A stretch of 64,000 bases of DNA from contig OZ017754.1 of NCBI GenBank assembly GCA_963969365.1, positions 1,302,001 through 1,366,000 of the forward strand, given 5' to 3'. Positions within the stretch are counted from its first letter, which is position 1, and the number at the start of each line of letters is the position of its first letter. Below are positions 1-12,425 of the stretch, piece after piece. The DNA comes from Asterochloris sp. CNOR1 (lineage: Eukaryota > Chlorophyta > Trebouxiophyceae > Trebouxiales > Trebouxiaceae). The notes beneath the pieces are model-generated. The model ran no database searches. It was not told where the DNA came from and saw only the letters and a list, made by a program, of their open reading frames with translations. The translations under genes and the position numbers were made by a program.

Positions 1-2252
1 TCCAACTTTCTAAGTTTTCAAAATGACGCTGTGTTCGCTGCTCGTGCAATCCAGGTTCGTGGCCAGCAGGATCGAACAAGCCTTCACGCCTGCACCTTCT
101 GTAAAAGCCCTTTGCGTCATGCATCGACCAGCATCATCTGCTAATTCCTGTTCCTGATTGCAGCCAGGGCTAGAGTGCCTCCCTCTGGCCTGGTACACTA
201 TAGATATTTAAAGCCTTAGACACTTCTCGGTGTCCCGATCGACAGATCAGCGTTCTCAGAAGTCAGCCACAAACACAGCATGGGCCTGTTTGCACCACCA
301 AGAAGCCCACATGCCCCTCCCGCCTCTGCAGAATCATCATTTTACCTGAGGCGCTGTTCCTGGCAGGATGTGATGCGGCATGACATGCAGCGTGTCAGCA
401 GCTCCCAGGCATAGGCTCATCTGCTGCCTGAGCTGAAACTGGTGCCTCTGCCCAAGGTCAGCAACTGACGTTTCCTGGGTGCAGCCACATACAGTGGGTG
501 CCGGCCCCCAGAGTGCAGGGTGTCGCCCTGCCATAAATAGCCCTTAACTGCAGCATCGCCCTGGCAGCATGGACCGCAGGCACGCAGCACATGCAGCAGC
601 CCCGGGCAGAGGACTTTGCCGCAGTCAGCAGACCACCTGGTGCAACATCGATAAGGCTTGTCCATGGGCCACTCAGATGACGCAGTATGAGCCACGCATC
701 AAGCTCAATCTGTGTGGCGACGTCTGCACCCGGGAGCCAGAGGTGCTGCTGGCGCTTTCCCTTCCTCACCTCGGCCCGAATAGCTACCAAGAGCAGCCAG
801 TGGAGCCATCTCAGCTCAGCTGACACAACAGCATCAGCCTGCGCCACAGACCCTTTCAGACCACCTTGGGGCTGCCACAGGCTCTGAAGCAGCTGCCTGC
901 CCTTGAGCCTGCCAAAGTCAGATGGCAAGGAGGCTGCGCGGGAGAATGCTGCACTAGGAAGTCCTGACTGGCCTGCCCTGCTGGTGCGACTGTCTGCGTC
1001 TGGAGGACCCACTGGGCCCCACTAGCAAGGCATGCAAATACTGGAGGCTGGACTCAAGGACAGTCAGCAATTTAACTCACCTGCCTCCGCATGAAAGATA
1101 TTCAGGAATCAGGTCTTGAATGACTTAGTTGGGTGCCCCAGGCAAGGCTGGATGTCCCCTCAAGCGTGATGCCTGGCAACACCCTCCTGAACCTGGTTCA
1201 GCTGTGCTTCCTGTCTGAGACTACCCCTCCTGGGACATGCAAGCCTTTCAGCTCTGGTGTGCCTACACCTGCTTTAGTACAAGCCCACAGCTGAGATGTT
1301 AACATACTGGCACTATCCCCATTCACTTGCAGTGGCACACTTCAAGGCTTGCATCTGAGCAGAGTGACATCTAGGCACACCAACTTCCCTCTGCCAGCAA
1401 GTTGCAGACCCTACCAGGCCTAGCAGTGCTTTGCAGCAGTGTCGCCCAGATTGGGTTGCCAGGAACTTATTAGGTTATAAAAACAGGGTCACCTGCCCAG
1501 ACGCATTTCATGTTCATCGCTCTATGGGCTCACAGGAACGGTGAGATGCCATGCTGCAGCTTTGGCATGACTTATAGACTGTTGTCCTTCTCAAAGAGTG
1601 CCTAGGCGCGGTGTCAAAGCACTGTGGAATGGCCATACTGCCAACGGTGTGTCAGCACAGAAATAACAGTTGCCTGTCCAGGACCTCTGCCTGATATTGA
1701 GGCCTCAAGAACCAGCCAACTTCTTGTGCCAGTACTTGCTGCGCAGTTTGTAGACCTTTGCAAATTTCATGTTAACTGGTGAGGGAGAAATATCTCCAGC
1801 ACTGCCAGGCACCACCAAAGATGCTGTCTGCTGCCCCAGTCCTGACCCAGTCTTGTATTCGCAGCAACAAATGACATGATTTTGCAGGATATCATGGCAT
1901 GGCTGGTGCTCCCTGTTGCACTGCAGTGGCTACGCCCGCCTTGGCACCCACACTTGACCATCAGATATGCTTTGTAACACAAGGCCGCCATTGCTGCTTT
2001 GAGGAAATGTCCATGCAGTGGCAATGGCAAGAATATTTTGGGGACAGGGCATGGCCAGAAGAGACACTCATGCATTGGGGGAAGTTCAGCTCTGATGTAT
2101 GCCTATAGTCATGGTCAGATTATGCCTGGCAGCGGCCACAAATCCACAGTCCACAAGACCTGTCACGCCTCATAAGCGATGAAGCAGAAAGCAAACTGGA
2201 CTTATGCTGGGTAGCTGTTGGTTGGCAGATGGTCTTTCCTGTCACCTTTGGA
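1..2252. other. No supported gene; 3' flank of the channel gene
   Basis: I see no ORF here with family resemblance or a phase-consistent exon chain. The longest open frame (minus strand, about 458-1012) starts at GTG, has no recognisable motif and is probably a chance frame. The right-hand part is presumably the 3' UTR of the minus-strand channel gene that stops at 2253. An unfinished gene entering from the left edge cannot be excluded. Confidence 0.5.
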
Positions 2253-5200
2253 TCAATCATCAGCGATCACGATCACTCTATCCTCTGTGGAGTAGGCTCG
2301 CAGTTCTGCTGGCTTGGGAACCAGCCTCATCTGCCCGTCCTTGGAGATGTAGCCTATTGCAGACTCCTTTTTGGTGCGCGCCAGCTCAATGACCTGGGCA
2401 AAGGCCACCTGGCCTCTTTCATCCAGGCCATAGCGCGAGGGGCGCCGCAAATAGATCTCCTGGCCTGCAGGTGGTTGGGGAGATAACGAAGTCAGGAGGG
2501 TGCTGCATGCTTGAAATTAGAAAGGTAGAGCCAAGTTTGATATAAAGGTGGGAAAAAGAAGGGCTGGCAGAAGGCAGCCAGAGGTGTCTGATTCTGTGGA
2601 GTGTACCCTTCTCAAGTTAGTGTCCTGGCTCTCAGCATCTGAGACACAGCGCGCCTGCTGAGTCCAGGCAACTTGAAAGGGGTCAGGGCCAGGCCTCAGC
2701 AGCTGCAGATCACATCAAGGACTGCTGCATGCAGCACACATGAGGTATGGGTGCATCAGGGACAGCAGATTGTCAAGGCCCAGCACACTTCTTCTGCCAA
2801 CATTGCTGGCTGCCCTCCCCTATCCAGCCCAGGTGCATTGGGACAGCACAGCTCCTGGGCTCACTATGCCTGTCGACATTGGATGCGGCTCACCTGCTGT
2901 AGAATAGATGAACTGGGACAGCAGGGTGCCCATCTCTGGCTCTGCAGCCACCTGGGAAATCATGCCGCTGATGAGCTCATCTGGCTGCACCAGCTCTGCT
3001 GTCACTGTGCCCTTGCTCAGGCGGTCAATGAGGTAGTTGGCCACCTGCAGGGTCATCAAACCAAGACCAGCTGACTGCGTGCAAGCAAATCTGATGTGCA
3101 GGCGCCCCTGCACCCGCAGGGACATCAGCTGCCGCCGCCTGCACAACATAGCCAGCCTGTCAGGCTTTCAAACGCAATGAGGTGATGGTACATGCACCGG
3201 CAGTGCATCACTGCATGCGCCCGTGTACGCACAATATATGCTGCCAGGCTGACCTAACAGCTGCCTTGACTGTTGAGAAGGCGAGTTGTCAGGCTGCCGT
3301 GCAGTGGCTCACCTCGATGGTCTGGGAGCACCGCGCTGCCGCAACGACATGCACAGGGTGCTTGGTGTCGCGTCCCGCCTGGATCAGCAGGTTCTGCAGG
3401 ATCAGCAGGACTGACAGGGTGCAGGCGTCTGCCTGCATAGGGGGCAAATGTAGGGAGTCAAGCTGGTTGCTGACTGGCCAGCATGCACTCACCCACAAGC
3501 GCAGGCTGTGCAGCACGCACCGTCTCAGAGGCAGCTGTGCTGCAAGCTGGTCAGGGTGGGCACTGCATGCCTCATCATACACCACAGCAGCAGACAGCAC
3601 TGTGCAGGAGCCTGAAGCCCTGGCTTGATGCCGCCTCCTTTTCGCACATGCAACAAAGAAACGCGTTTGGGTCCCCCATGGGCACTGCTGCCAATGGGCA
3701 CTGCACTGTGGAAGCCTGGCCCCGCTTCACGCGCCTGGGCAGCGCTGCGCACAATGGGCAGATGAGAACCACAGCACAATGAAAGCAGATAACCCCCTGC
3801 CTCAAGAACCGAGCAGCAAACTGAGCTCACAGGCCCACCTCCTGGGGCTGCCTGTCCCCCACGCCGCCAATGAGCACTGCGTTGCAAGTGGTCACCCCAG
3901 CCTTGCTCAGCACATCCACGTCCACAGGGTTGCCATGCACATGCTCAAAGGTGCACTTCCCCCGAATAAGGGCGCCCTCCAGCCCCCTCTTTGGCTCTGG
4001 CCAGTCCTGCAGCAGGAGAAAGCAGCCTTGCAAGGGGAGTGGACGAGATTGCTGCTGTGGATGCCCTCACACAGGGGCCCCTGCATCACGGCAACCTCAT
4101 GCCCAGAGCAGCAGCAGGCAGAGGCAGCCTGTGGGGCCGGATGTGGTCGGAATGTACAACACCACGCTTTGACAGGCTGCAGGGTGAGCTGCCAGCCCTG
4201 CACTAGCCAGAGACAGCCTCTGGGCAAAGTTTGGCAGGCTGCAGGGTGAGCTGCCAGCCCTGCAGGACAGCCTTTCAGGCAAGGTGCGCGGCAGGCTGCG
4301 TGATGCAGGCAGGCACCCAAAGGGGCAGAGGTCATGCTTAGCTGCTGGCTCGGACGCCAGTCCTGCATCAGGTGGCAGGCAGAGCATGTGACTAGCTGGC
4401 TGCGGTGTGGGCAGCACAGCGGGCTTGAGATGACTTTGCATCATACAGACCCCAGTATTGCTGTCCAGACATGAGAGGCCTGCCCTGCTTTGGAGCTGCG
4501 AGACTTCAACACTCTGGAGCCCTCACTCTAGCTACCACCTGCAGCCGTCACCTCAGGCAACCGATGGGCGCAATGACAACAACTCAGCGTACTGGCTGCC
4601 TTTTGCACGGCTAGCTGTGATGTGTGGCGAGAACATGTCCAGGCTGTTCAGCAGTCATGCAATGTTGCGGTTGTGCAGCCCAGAAATGCATGCTTGCATG
4701 TCGTACCTGAAGGTCAGCTACTTCAGCATGTAAGCACATACGCCTGGCTGCGCGCTGCAGCTGGCTTCACCTCACTGAGGAGCTGCAGAGTTGACCCATG
4801 GAGAGGCTGTGAGTTCGCAGTCTTGTGAAGTACTTGCCCCACCAGGCAGCCCCTTGTGTGCTCCCAAAGTAAAGCTAGATTCCATTTGGCCGCTTCACAC
4901 GCCACTACGTCTGAGACTCACCTTTGGCTTCTCTTCACTGATCACCCGCACAGTTGTCCCCTTTGGGGAGAACATGTCCAGGCTGTGCAGCAGGTCTGCA
5001 ATGTTGTCATGCCACCAGGCCACCACAACATCCTTTGGACGCTGCCTGATTGGCTCAGGCCTCTTGGCAATGCCTGCCACAGGTGCCGGCCTCAACTTGT
5101 CTGCTTCAAAGGCTGTGGCTGGGCGGGGGGCCTGCTTGACAGGCCTGAAGAAGCCTGCAGGTGCATATGCAGATCGTGGGCATAGGCTGCAGCTGGAGTT

Positions 5201-8200
5201 GGGGCAGCTGCTTGATGGTGTTTCCTCTGCAGGAGCAAGGCAAACCGGTCAGCACAGGCTGTGGCTGGATACTGGACTGCCTGTTTGGCAGGCCTACATG
5301 AGCAAATTTTAGTCACCAAGGCGAGGTCCACTGCTAAGTCGAGGTCGAGGTCGGGCCAAGCTGCAGCTGGGCTTGCTTGGCAAGCCTGAACAAGCCTACA
5401 GATGATGAGGGCTGTGAGACAAGTGTGCATTGCTTTTGCTGGCCCCAGCTGCTTTGGGATCCAGTGGGCTGGAAAGATTTGGCGAGGGTGGCAGCAGAGC
5501 AGAGGCGTTAAGACAATCATCACGTGGACAGGGACGGCAACGAAGCAAGCCTAGCATCTGCAGCATGCCAAGCAGGGTGGGATAGGCAGCAGATACACGC
5601 ATTTGGCGCCTACAAGAAGCCCAGCATCCCGATTCTTGATGGCAGCTTAGCTGTTCCTGAGGCTGGGCAGGCCCGTTTACAAAGCTGGGGCAGCAGCTGT
5701 CCATGTCCAAGGCCCCCCAGCATGTATATCAATGGTGCATCACAGCAGGGGCAGCAGCTGCTCTCACGCGACTGTGACAGGACGATGACAGAGTCGCCCT
5801 CCTGCAGCATGTTGTCTTCCTTGGGGTTGATGTGTAGTACCTTGCCCTCCTTAGACATGTAGCCCACCATGATGGCCTGGGCAAACATGCGCCTGCAGCC
5901 AGTGGCAGGCAGGCTGTAGTGCTGGTGGGCTTGTGAGGTTTCGGCCTGACGTTACAACTCGGGGGCCTGCCTGCACTTTATGAGCCGCACACTGCTTTGA
6001 CATGTGCGCCACCATGGTGGCCTGGACCAGGATGCGTCTACAGAGGGAGGCAGGGCTGTGAGTAAACCCTTCTGCATTTGCAAGCATGCCATGTGGGTAC
6101 TGCAGCCCAGCATGCTGGCCTGGGTAACCATGTGCCTGCAGGCAGCACAAGGCAGTCTGCCACGAGGATGTCCTCCTTGCACCAGTGCCCAGAATGCTTG
6201 CCTGGCAGTCAGGAGCCGGGAGGAAGCAAGCATCGGTGCAACAATAACGCATTCTGTACACATGCCATGCTTGGACATGTAGCCCACCAGAATGGCCTGG
6301 ACAGAGAGACCCACCTGCAGGCAGCACAAGTCAGTCTGCTGGTCCCTTCTGACGATGTTTCCCATGTGCCAGGACCCAGCAGTTTTGCATGCGCAAGGGA
6401 CAACAAGATTCTGTATGAGCACTTGTGCATTTGCAAGCATGCCGTGCTGGAACATGCCACCAGAGTCGCCTGGACATATGTTGCGGCCCTGCTGGCAGTA
6501 CAGGGCAGGTCGAGTGTGCAGGCCTTAGGCAGGTGCCACACAGGCTGCGGGAGCAGCACTTTAACAAGCTGCGGGATTTTGCAAGGCAGTCCTGCAGGAG
6601 AGGGGCCAGCACCACTTCTGGCCGCTCCTGTCTGGGGGCGGCAGGCAGGCCGTGAGTGCAGCCAGTGCCTGGCGCATGCATGAGCGTGCTGGATAACATT
6701 GCACTGGCGCTGCTGCTTGGACACAGGTGCAGTTCACCAGGTGCATCCCTGCCTCTTGACGTGACCTTCTTGAGATGCCAGCGCAGCGAACAGGCCAGAC
6801 CTGATGCTTCCAGGGACACCCACCTTGCGTCTGCATAGGGGCGGCCTGCGACCTCAGGGAAGTGCTTGATGTAAAATTCTATTCCATTCTTGGTCTGCTG
6901 CACTATTGAGCAATACACGGATGCCACGCCAGGCTGCAGGCGGGTGAGACAAATGATTCAATGACGTGCCAGCCAGGCTTGCAGCAGGCAGGTCAGCGGT
7001 CACCCTCACCAAGGCGCAGCACAGGAAACTGATGCATGGCACAATGACAAGCCTCATCCGACAGCAGGCAGTCAGGGGTCACACAGCCTGCAGCACCGAA
7101 GCCGGCTCATTCCAGATTCTGGAGCTCTACAAAGCCCTGGCGAACAGCATGTGCATGCTTGCCACCTGCCCTGTAATTTGTGCTGGCAGGGCGTGCTGAC
7201 GTCGTGGCAGACAGCATGTAAATGCATGACGACCCAGGAGGGTTCCCTGAACCCCAGCCAACAGTGTGTGCAAACAGCTTGCTGGACTGCACTTGAGCCA
7301 GGAGGTTGCTGTGACTGTAATCACAGCACAGGCAAGCAGTTGCACTGGAGTCATGCACAACAGCAAGATGCGCCTGGCAGACGACATATCCATGCAGCCC
7401 CACCTGTACCGCACTCTGCGCAAGGAGGGTGCTCATGTCCCGCTGGCTGCTCAGCTCGGTGAGCTGAATGCTCTGGGCTGCAGATGACATGATGGATTTG
7501 GCTGACTCCACGATTATTGCATCATGGAGTTGTCTGGGAGGCTGCAGCAAGCGAAGGTAGGCATCTGCGTCAGAGATGGGGGAACTGCACACTCACATGT
7601 CCTGGACAGTGCATATCATGACCTGGTGCTGGCGGGCATGGAGCTACAGTGCTGGTATCATGCTTCTATGTCAGGGGCACCAGCAACTTCTGGCTAGCAG
7701 CTGTCAGTCAGGGCCGATCACAATCTCAGCACCTGAAGTCCCTCCTCAAGCAAAGCTGATGCTGGCAGCGTGATGAGGCACCAACAGGAAACCTGTCACA
7801 ACCCGATTGCAGGTAGCCATCCGATTGGAAGGGCAGCGAGGCTTTTGCTGTCCCGCATTGCAAAGCTGCAGCTCAGGCTTGGCAGGCACATGCCCTGAAG
7901 CCACAGGGGGGATTCTGACCTGCATGGCAATGTTCTGCTTGGCGAGGCGCATGAAGGGGCGGGGCCTGGTGGCAGCTCTCGCGCTCTGAATGCCCAGTAA
8001 GGATGCCACCTGTTTCTCCCCAGCATCCTGTAGAGGGAAGAGCGATGGGAGCTCACAGCTGAGCATTAAGTGGTCATGCAAGATCGCAAGAACTCAAGGC
8101 CATGCTCATACAAAGGCATGCATGCAGTCTGTGCCTGAGACAGCAGCATAGAAGCAGCGCGGCATGTTTGCACGTGCAGCCCTGCCCTGTTGCACTTTTA

Positions 8201-11200
8201 GATGCAATGAACGCAGGAAGGAAGCACAGCAGTTGTGAAGTCCCACCTCCTCCCCTGCATCCAGCAGGATAATGTTGCGGGCCTGCCCTGCTGCCACACA
8301 CTCCAGGTCAGCCATGCTGTAGGAGGCCCCTGTCCTGCAGCACAGACCGCAATGCTGATGACAGACACCCACAACATGATGCTCGAGGTGGCAACGATTT
8401 GCTGCAAGCATGTCAGCCAGAGCCATGGTGTCAAGGCCCCTGTCCTGCGCCACACCAACAGCAGGCCCATGCAAGGCAGCAGTGCACTGCTGTTGAGCAT
8501 GCATGGCTGCCAGCCACAATGTAGTAGAGAGGTGTCCTGCACCCAGGTCTCACATACTCAGGAGAGATCATGTCTCAGAGTTCAGGACCTGTCGACCGAG
8601 CAGCAGAGAAGCGGCATGGCCCTGCTGTGTGTGGCGATCTCTATTGTAGCACTGAAGGCTATCTTATGCCCTTAGCCGGCAGGCGTAATCCTGCTGTGCC
8701 ACTGACATCCCAACGATGTGTGCTAACAACAGAGGAAGTGCTCACCGCGTGTGCCACTCCAAGCTGTAGCCCCTAAGGGCTGTCTTCAGCTCCTCATCCA
8801 TTTCTTCCTTGTCCCGCTGTGCCAAGATGACGACAGGCCTGCACCGTCCCAGCATCTGTTCTAACCTTTAGCTGAGCATGAACTGTCTGCTGGCTGGTAC
8901 GACCAAGACGCATGCCACCTTCCGTGAGAAATGAGCTTGCTGCCTGCAAACAACATGCTCCTACAGTACCCTCACATTGGATAGCTGTTGTCGTCATCTG
9001 CCTCTGCATTGTTGATGGCAATCTGGCGCAGTAAGGGGACGGTCTGGCTGTTCCAGCCCATGACCAAGGTGTGGTTGGTGGCCACCACTGGGTAGTTCCC
9101 CTTGCGGATGTTCTGCATCCAGGGAGGTGGCTATGAGCAGCATGCTTGTGCCCTTCCTGGACTGCTGTGTGGACATGCTTGGCATGCGACCCTTTGCTGA
9201 TGTTGCAGCCAGGGTGCTTCACAAGATGCCCCTTCAGGCTTGCAGTTACTTATCGGGCAGGTTCTTGTGCAGTTTGAGACAGCATGCCCCAAAAGCTAGC
9301 ACATCTGTGAGTGCTGCAAGCTCACCAGAACTTTGGCAACAACATCCTCTGTGACCACAGCCAGCACCACAGCAAAGGTGAAGGTGCCAGCCAGCCTGCA
9401 CAGGCACAGCAGCTGTGGACGTCGAGGATCACAGGTCGCCTTTAAGGGCAAGCTCACAGACATCAAGCACACCGCCAGAAGCTGAGGACAGACGTGAGAA
9501 AAGTCTGCACGTCTCAACACGGCTGACAACCAGGCATGAGCTGGCCCCGGCAGCCTGGCAGCATGGCAAGATAGCCACCCCACCAGAGAATGTTCATCAG
9601 ATTGGCTGTGGCTGCATTGGTTTCGCCAATGACAGTGACTCCTGTGGGTTGAACCAGGGGGGTTGTTAGTGCATGCATGCATGAACAATGGTTCCACCTG
9701 TCATGAAGTCAGGCAGAGCCTCCTGAGCGCAGCAGCAGGGACGCTGCAATGCACCTGGAAGCAGCAGCAGCTGCAAGGCTGTGCCTCGAGTATAACAACA
9801 GGACTCCGGGGCCTACCTGGAACTTTGTAGAGTGCTCCATAGGCTGCAATAATCCCATCCATCACAGACTTCCCACTGGTGTAACTGTAAGCCACACCAC
9901 CCACCACACAGGCTGGGATGCCCACCACAAAGACAGCCTGCAGAAGTGGGATACTCATTTAATGCTCTCTCTGCCTGCATCAGGCTCCCTCGGCCAGCAC
10001 AAATTGCTCAGGAAAGTCGCATGGAGTTGTGAGGCTGCCAAAGCTGGTTTGCCCTGGACCAGGCACACAATAGGCCGTGTGGACAGGAGGTGAAGCCGAA
10101 CTTGCTGAGTGGGCAAGTGCCCACCAGAATCTTGGTGATGGTGGTGCCCAGCATGATCTGTTGGGTTCTGAAAGAAAGGGCTGCAAAGATGAAGAAGGGC
10201 AGCCTGAAGAGCAAGTTGATGTTCCTAGCAATGCGAGTGGGGAGCGGCAGCTGGGCGCCTGCCACTTGAACTCCTTTGTTGTTGGCCTGCAGCAGCATCT
10301 ACCAGAGGCTAAAAGGGTGCAAAAGAATGCTTTGCAGCCCTGCATGATGAGTCCATTTTGCCCCAGGGGCAGTATGCAATTGCAAGTGCTGGAAGGAGCA
10401 TGGGCATCTTCAAGCACCTTATGCAGCGTGTACTCAGCCTTGCTCTAGCGCCAACTTGAGCTGCCTCGCATGGTCTGCTTCTGATTGTGCTCTACCTTGC
10501 CACCAGGTGTTGACGTCTCAAATGGCAGCCAGACAGAGGCTGGTGTCTGCACAGACCCCAGCTCAGTGCCGGTCTCTACCACTCCATCCCCACTGGAATC
10601 CTCCTCCACTTCACTTTCCGCTGCGTCTGCTGCGTCTGCCTCTGCATCAGCTGGCTCAGCCTCTGCAGAGGCCGACAACACCTGCAGAGGCAGCTGAGCC
10701 AGGGGCTGGACAGATCTGCCGAACAGCTGAGGACTGCTGTTGCAGTTTGCACCAAGGGCAATTGTGCACATTACACTGTGTTGCTGCCATACAGGAGGTA
10801 CGGCAGGAGATTGCCTGCAGCTGGTTTCCCACACGCAAGCACACTGTCAGGTGAGGCTCAAGGCGGATGTGTGCAGCACACTCACCCGAGGGGCAAGGGT
10901 TCTGCTGCGGCGCTTGCTCAGCCAGGGTCCCGCCAGCAGGGCAGCACTGGCCAGTCCAAGCTTGCAGGCAGGTGACACGGACAGCATGTGGCAAGCCCCA
11001 GCGGCTCCTGAGCCTGCTGCAGATGCTGCGGCCAGAACTTTGTTTGGCATGACCGCCATCACCAGCACAAAGGTCACAACCCTCGCTGCTGCTGACAGGC
11101 AGGCTCGCAGCTGTTGCTGGCCGGCTTCTTGCTGCTCTGCTGCCGCATGCTGCATCTTGTGAGATGCCACCAGTGCAGTCCGGCAGTTTTTAACCTGCCT

Positions 11201-11353
11201 ATTGCTTCTGAGCAGTCTGAGACGGATGCTGGCTCGCTCAGGCCTGTAGGAAGGCAGAGGACCATGTTTTGGCCCCTGTCCCCTGGCCATGCCAGACATG
11301 GCGGTTGCCATCATGTGGGGAGAGAGGTTTGATGACAGCAAAGGTGCCTGCAT
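2253..11353 (-). CDS. CASTOR/POLLUX/PEC-type ion channel with RCK-like domains
   Basis: Exons in transcript order: 11353-10886, 10681-10496, 10286-10125, 9937-9817, 9641-9584, 9395-9326, 9112-8976, 8838-8746, 8334-8247, 8027-7920, 7541-7404, 6933-6824, 5892-5768, 5100-4922, 4006-3839, 3432-3313, 3044-2894, 2464-2253 (2,694 nt, 897 aa; land-plant relatives are about 800-880). The N-terminus is basic and Ser/Arg-rich like a plastid transit peptide, followed by an acidic linker (residues ~157-218) and membrane segments from ~235 to 355. The pore-side helix contains FAVVLAVVTEDVVAKVL. The first RCK-like unit has NHTLVMGWNSQTVPLLRQ, then VVILAQRDKEEMDEEL. The second has DVVVAWWHDNIADLL. Conserved family blocks include GIEFYIKHFPEVAGRPYADA, LQEGDSVIVLSQS and, near the C-terminus, ESAIGYISKDGQ. 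The first ATG of the exon-1 frame is at 11353. By homology it is a cation channel. A plastid envelope location (as for PEC1/PEC2) is inferred from the N-terminus; a nuclear envelope location as in CASTOR is the alternative. Confidence 0.92.
4171..4262. repeat. Direct repeat in a channel-gene intron
   Basis: A block of about 30 bases beginning caggctgcagggtgagctgc occurs near 4173 and again near 4231, about 58 bases apart and nearly identical. Both lie in the intron between the exons at 5100-4922 and 4006-3839. The repeat looks like a recent local tandem duplication with no coding role. Confidence 0.7.
4624..4666 (-). repeat. Decayed intronic copy of a channel exon
   Basis: The 43 bases at 4624-4666 closely match 4964-5006, inside the exon encoding NIADLLHSLDMFSP of the channel, with only a handful of differences including an in-frame stop. 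No splice sites flank the copy. It is read as a pseudo-exon fragment left by local duplication. Confidence 0.8.
5990..6500 (-). repeat. Tandem decayed copies of the 5' end of a channel exon
   Basis: The exon at 5892-5768 begins with codons for FAQAIMVGYMSKEGK. Upstream in transcript terms, in the intron, about four degenerate copies of that exon start with its acceptor-like CTGCAG lie near 5997-6043, 6100-6143, 6268-6316 and 6445-6500. Their minus-strand translations still show VQATMVAHMSK and QAILVGYMSK. Copy spacing is irregular (about 100-180 bases). Some copies keep a usable-looking acceptor, so mis-splicing is conceivable. Confidence 0.8.
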
Positions 11354-12425
11354 ATTTGCTGAATCCCTGCCCCCGTGTGTGCAATGCCAGAGCGCATGCA
11401 CGGCGTTTTGACGTCAGTGGTCAGCAATCAAGTTAAGGTTGACCACTGAAGATGACCAAGTGAGCCTGAATCAATGCAGTCTTGACTGCACAACTGATCA
11501 GTTGTGCCTGGTCTTTTGCTCTATAGAGGTGAGATAGACCATGATGCAGCGGCTGAAATGCTGTAGCCAATGAAATTCTGGGCAAGTTTGGGGGAGACTG
11601 TACAGCTGGGGCATGCAGCAGGGTGCACCTTTGTGTACACTCTGGCAACATTCCCCGCAACAGCTGTGATGACTCATGGCAAGCATGCTGCCCTACTGTA
11701 CATCAAAACCCAAAATAGGTTCAGACAGCTTGTGTACACGGCCTGATTACTGCTGATCTGAGTTGCTGAAAGCAGTTACAGTGTGCTGAGGTTGTACAGC
11801 ATGCTGCTGAAGTCATGCAGCTGCCTAGCCCCGAGCCAGGCTATACGAATATGCACTCAGGCTGAGCCAAACAATTGCCTAGAGTGTCCATGCATGGGCA
11901 AGGTGTGGCCGTATCAAACCAGTCAAGCTGACCTTGAGGCGCCCCGACGGCTGCACAGGCAGCTGCAAAAGCACAGACCTCCTGTGTCTAATGCTGCAGT
12001 GGCTGCAGGTCCGTCTGACCTGTTGTCACTCGAAGAACATCACACAACAAAGGGCTGGTTGGTGTCATATATGGTGCCAAAGTCAGATCCTGCCAGAGCA
12101 GTATGTCAGAATGCCAACAGGGAGCTCAAGCAGGCAAGGTGCCAGCAGCGACTCGAGTCAGCTCCACCGCATTCCAGCTGTCCACCCACTGCGCGCCATT
12201 CAGCCGCAATACTGAGTTTGACCGAGCATGTCTGAGACCACGAGCTTCACAGAGGATCTAAACGCCGTTTGAGAGTTGACACTGATCCACGAGAATGAAT
12301 GACGGAGCCGGAGATGGAGTCCAGGTGGGCTTGCCGGGCTGCAGCACATGTCAGGCTGTGGCTCATGGCGTCCCGCTTCCTGCCTTCGATGCAGCATTCA
12401 GGCACAATGGAACCTTGAGCGATCC
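11354..12425. promoter_or_regulatory. Divergent intergenic region between channel and IFT43
   Basis: About 1.07 kb separates the minus-strand ATG at 11353 from the plus-strand ATG at 12426, so it must hold both promoters and 5' UTRs. I see no TATA box or other named motif that I can support. A plus-strand open frame at 11783-12235 has no family resemblance. Confidence 0.45.

Noticed and set aside
458-1012. 184-codon minus-strand open frame
   Set aside because: It begins with GTG, shows no motif or membrane pattern and has the Cys/Trp/Leu-rich look of chance frames in this TGCAG-rich sequence.
11783-12235. 150-codon plus-strand open frame upstream of IFT43
   Set aside because: No family resemblance, and it lies where the divergent promoters should be; there is not enough signal to call a gene.
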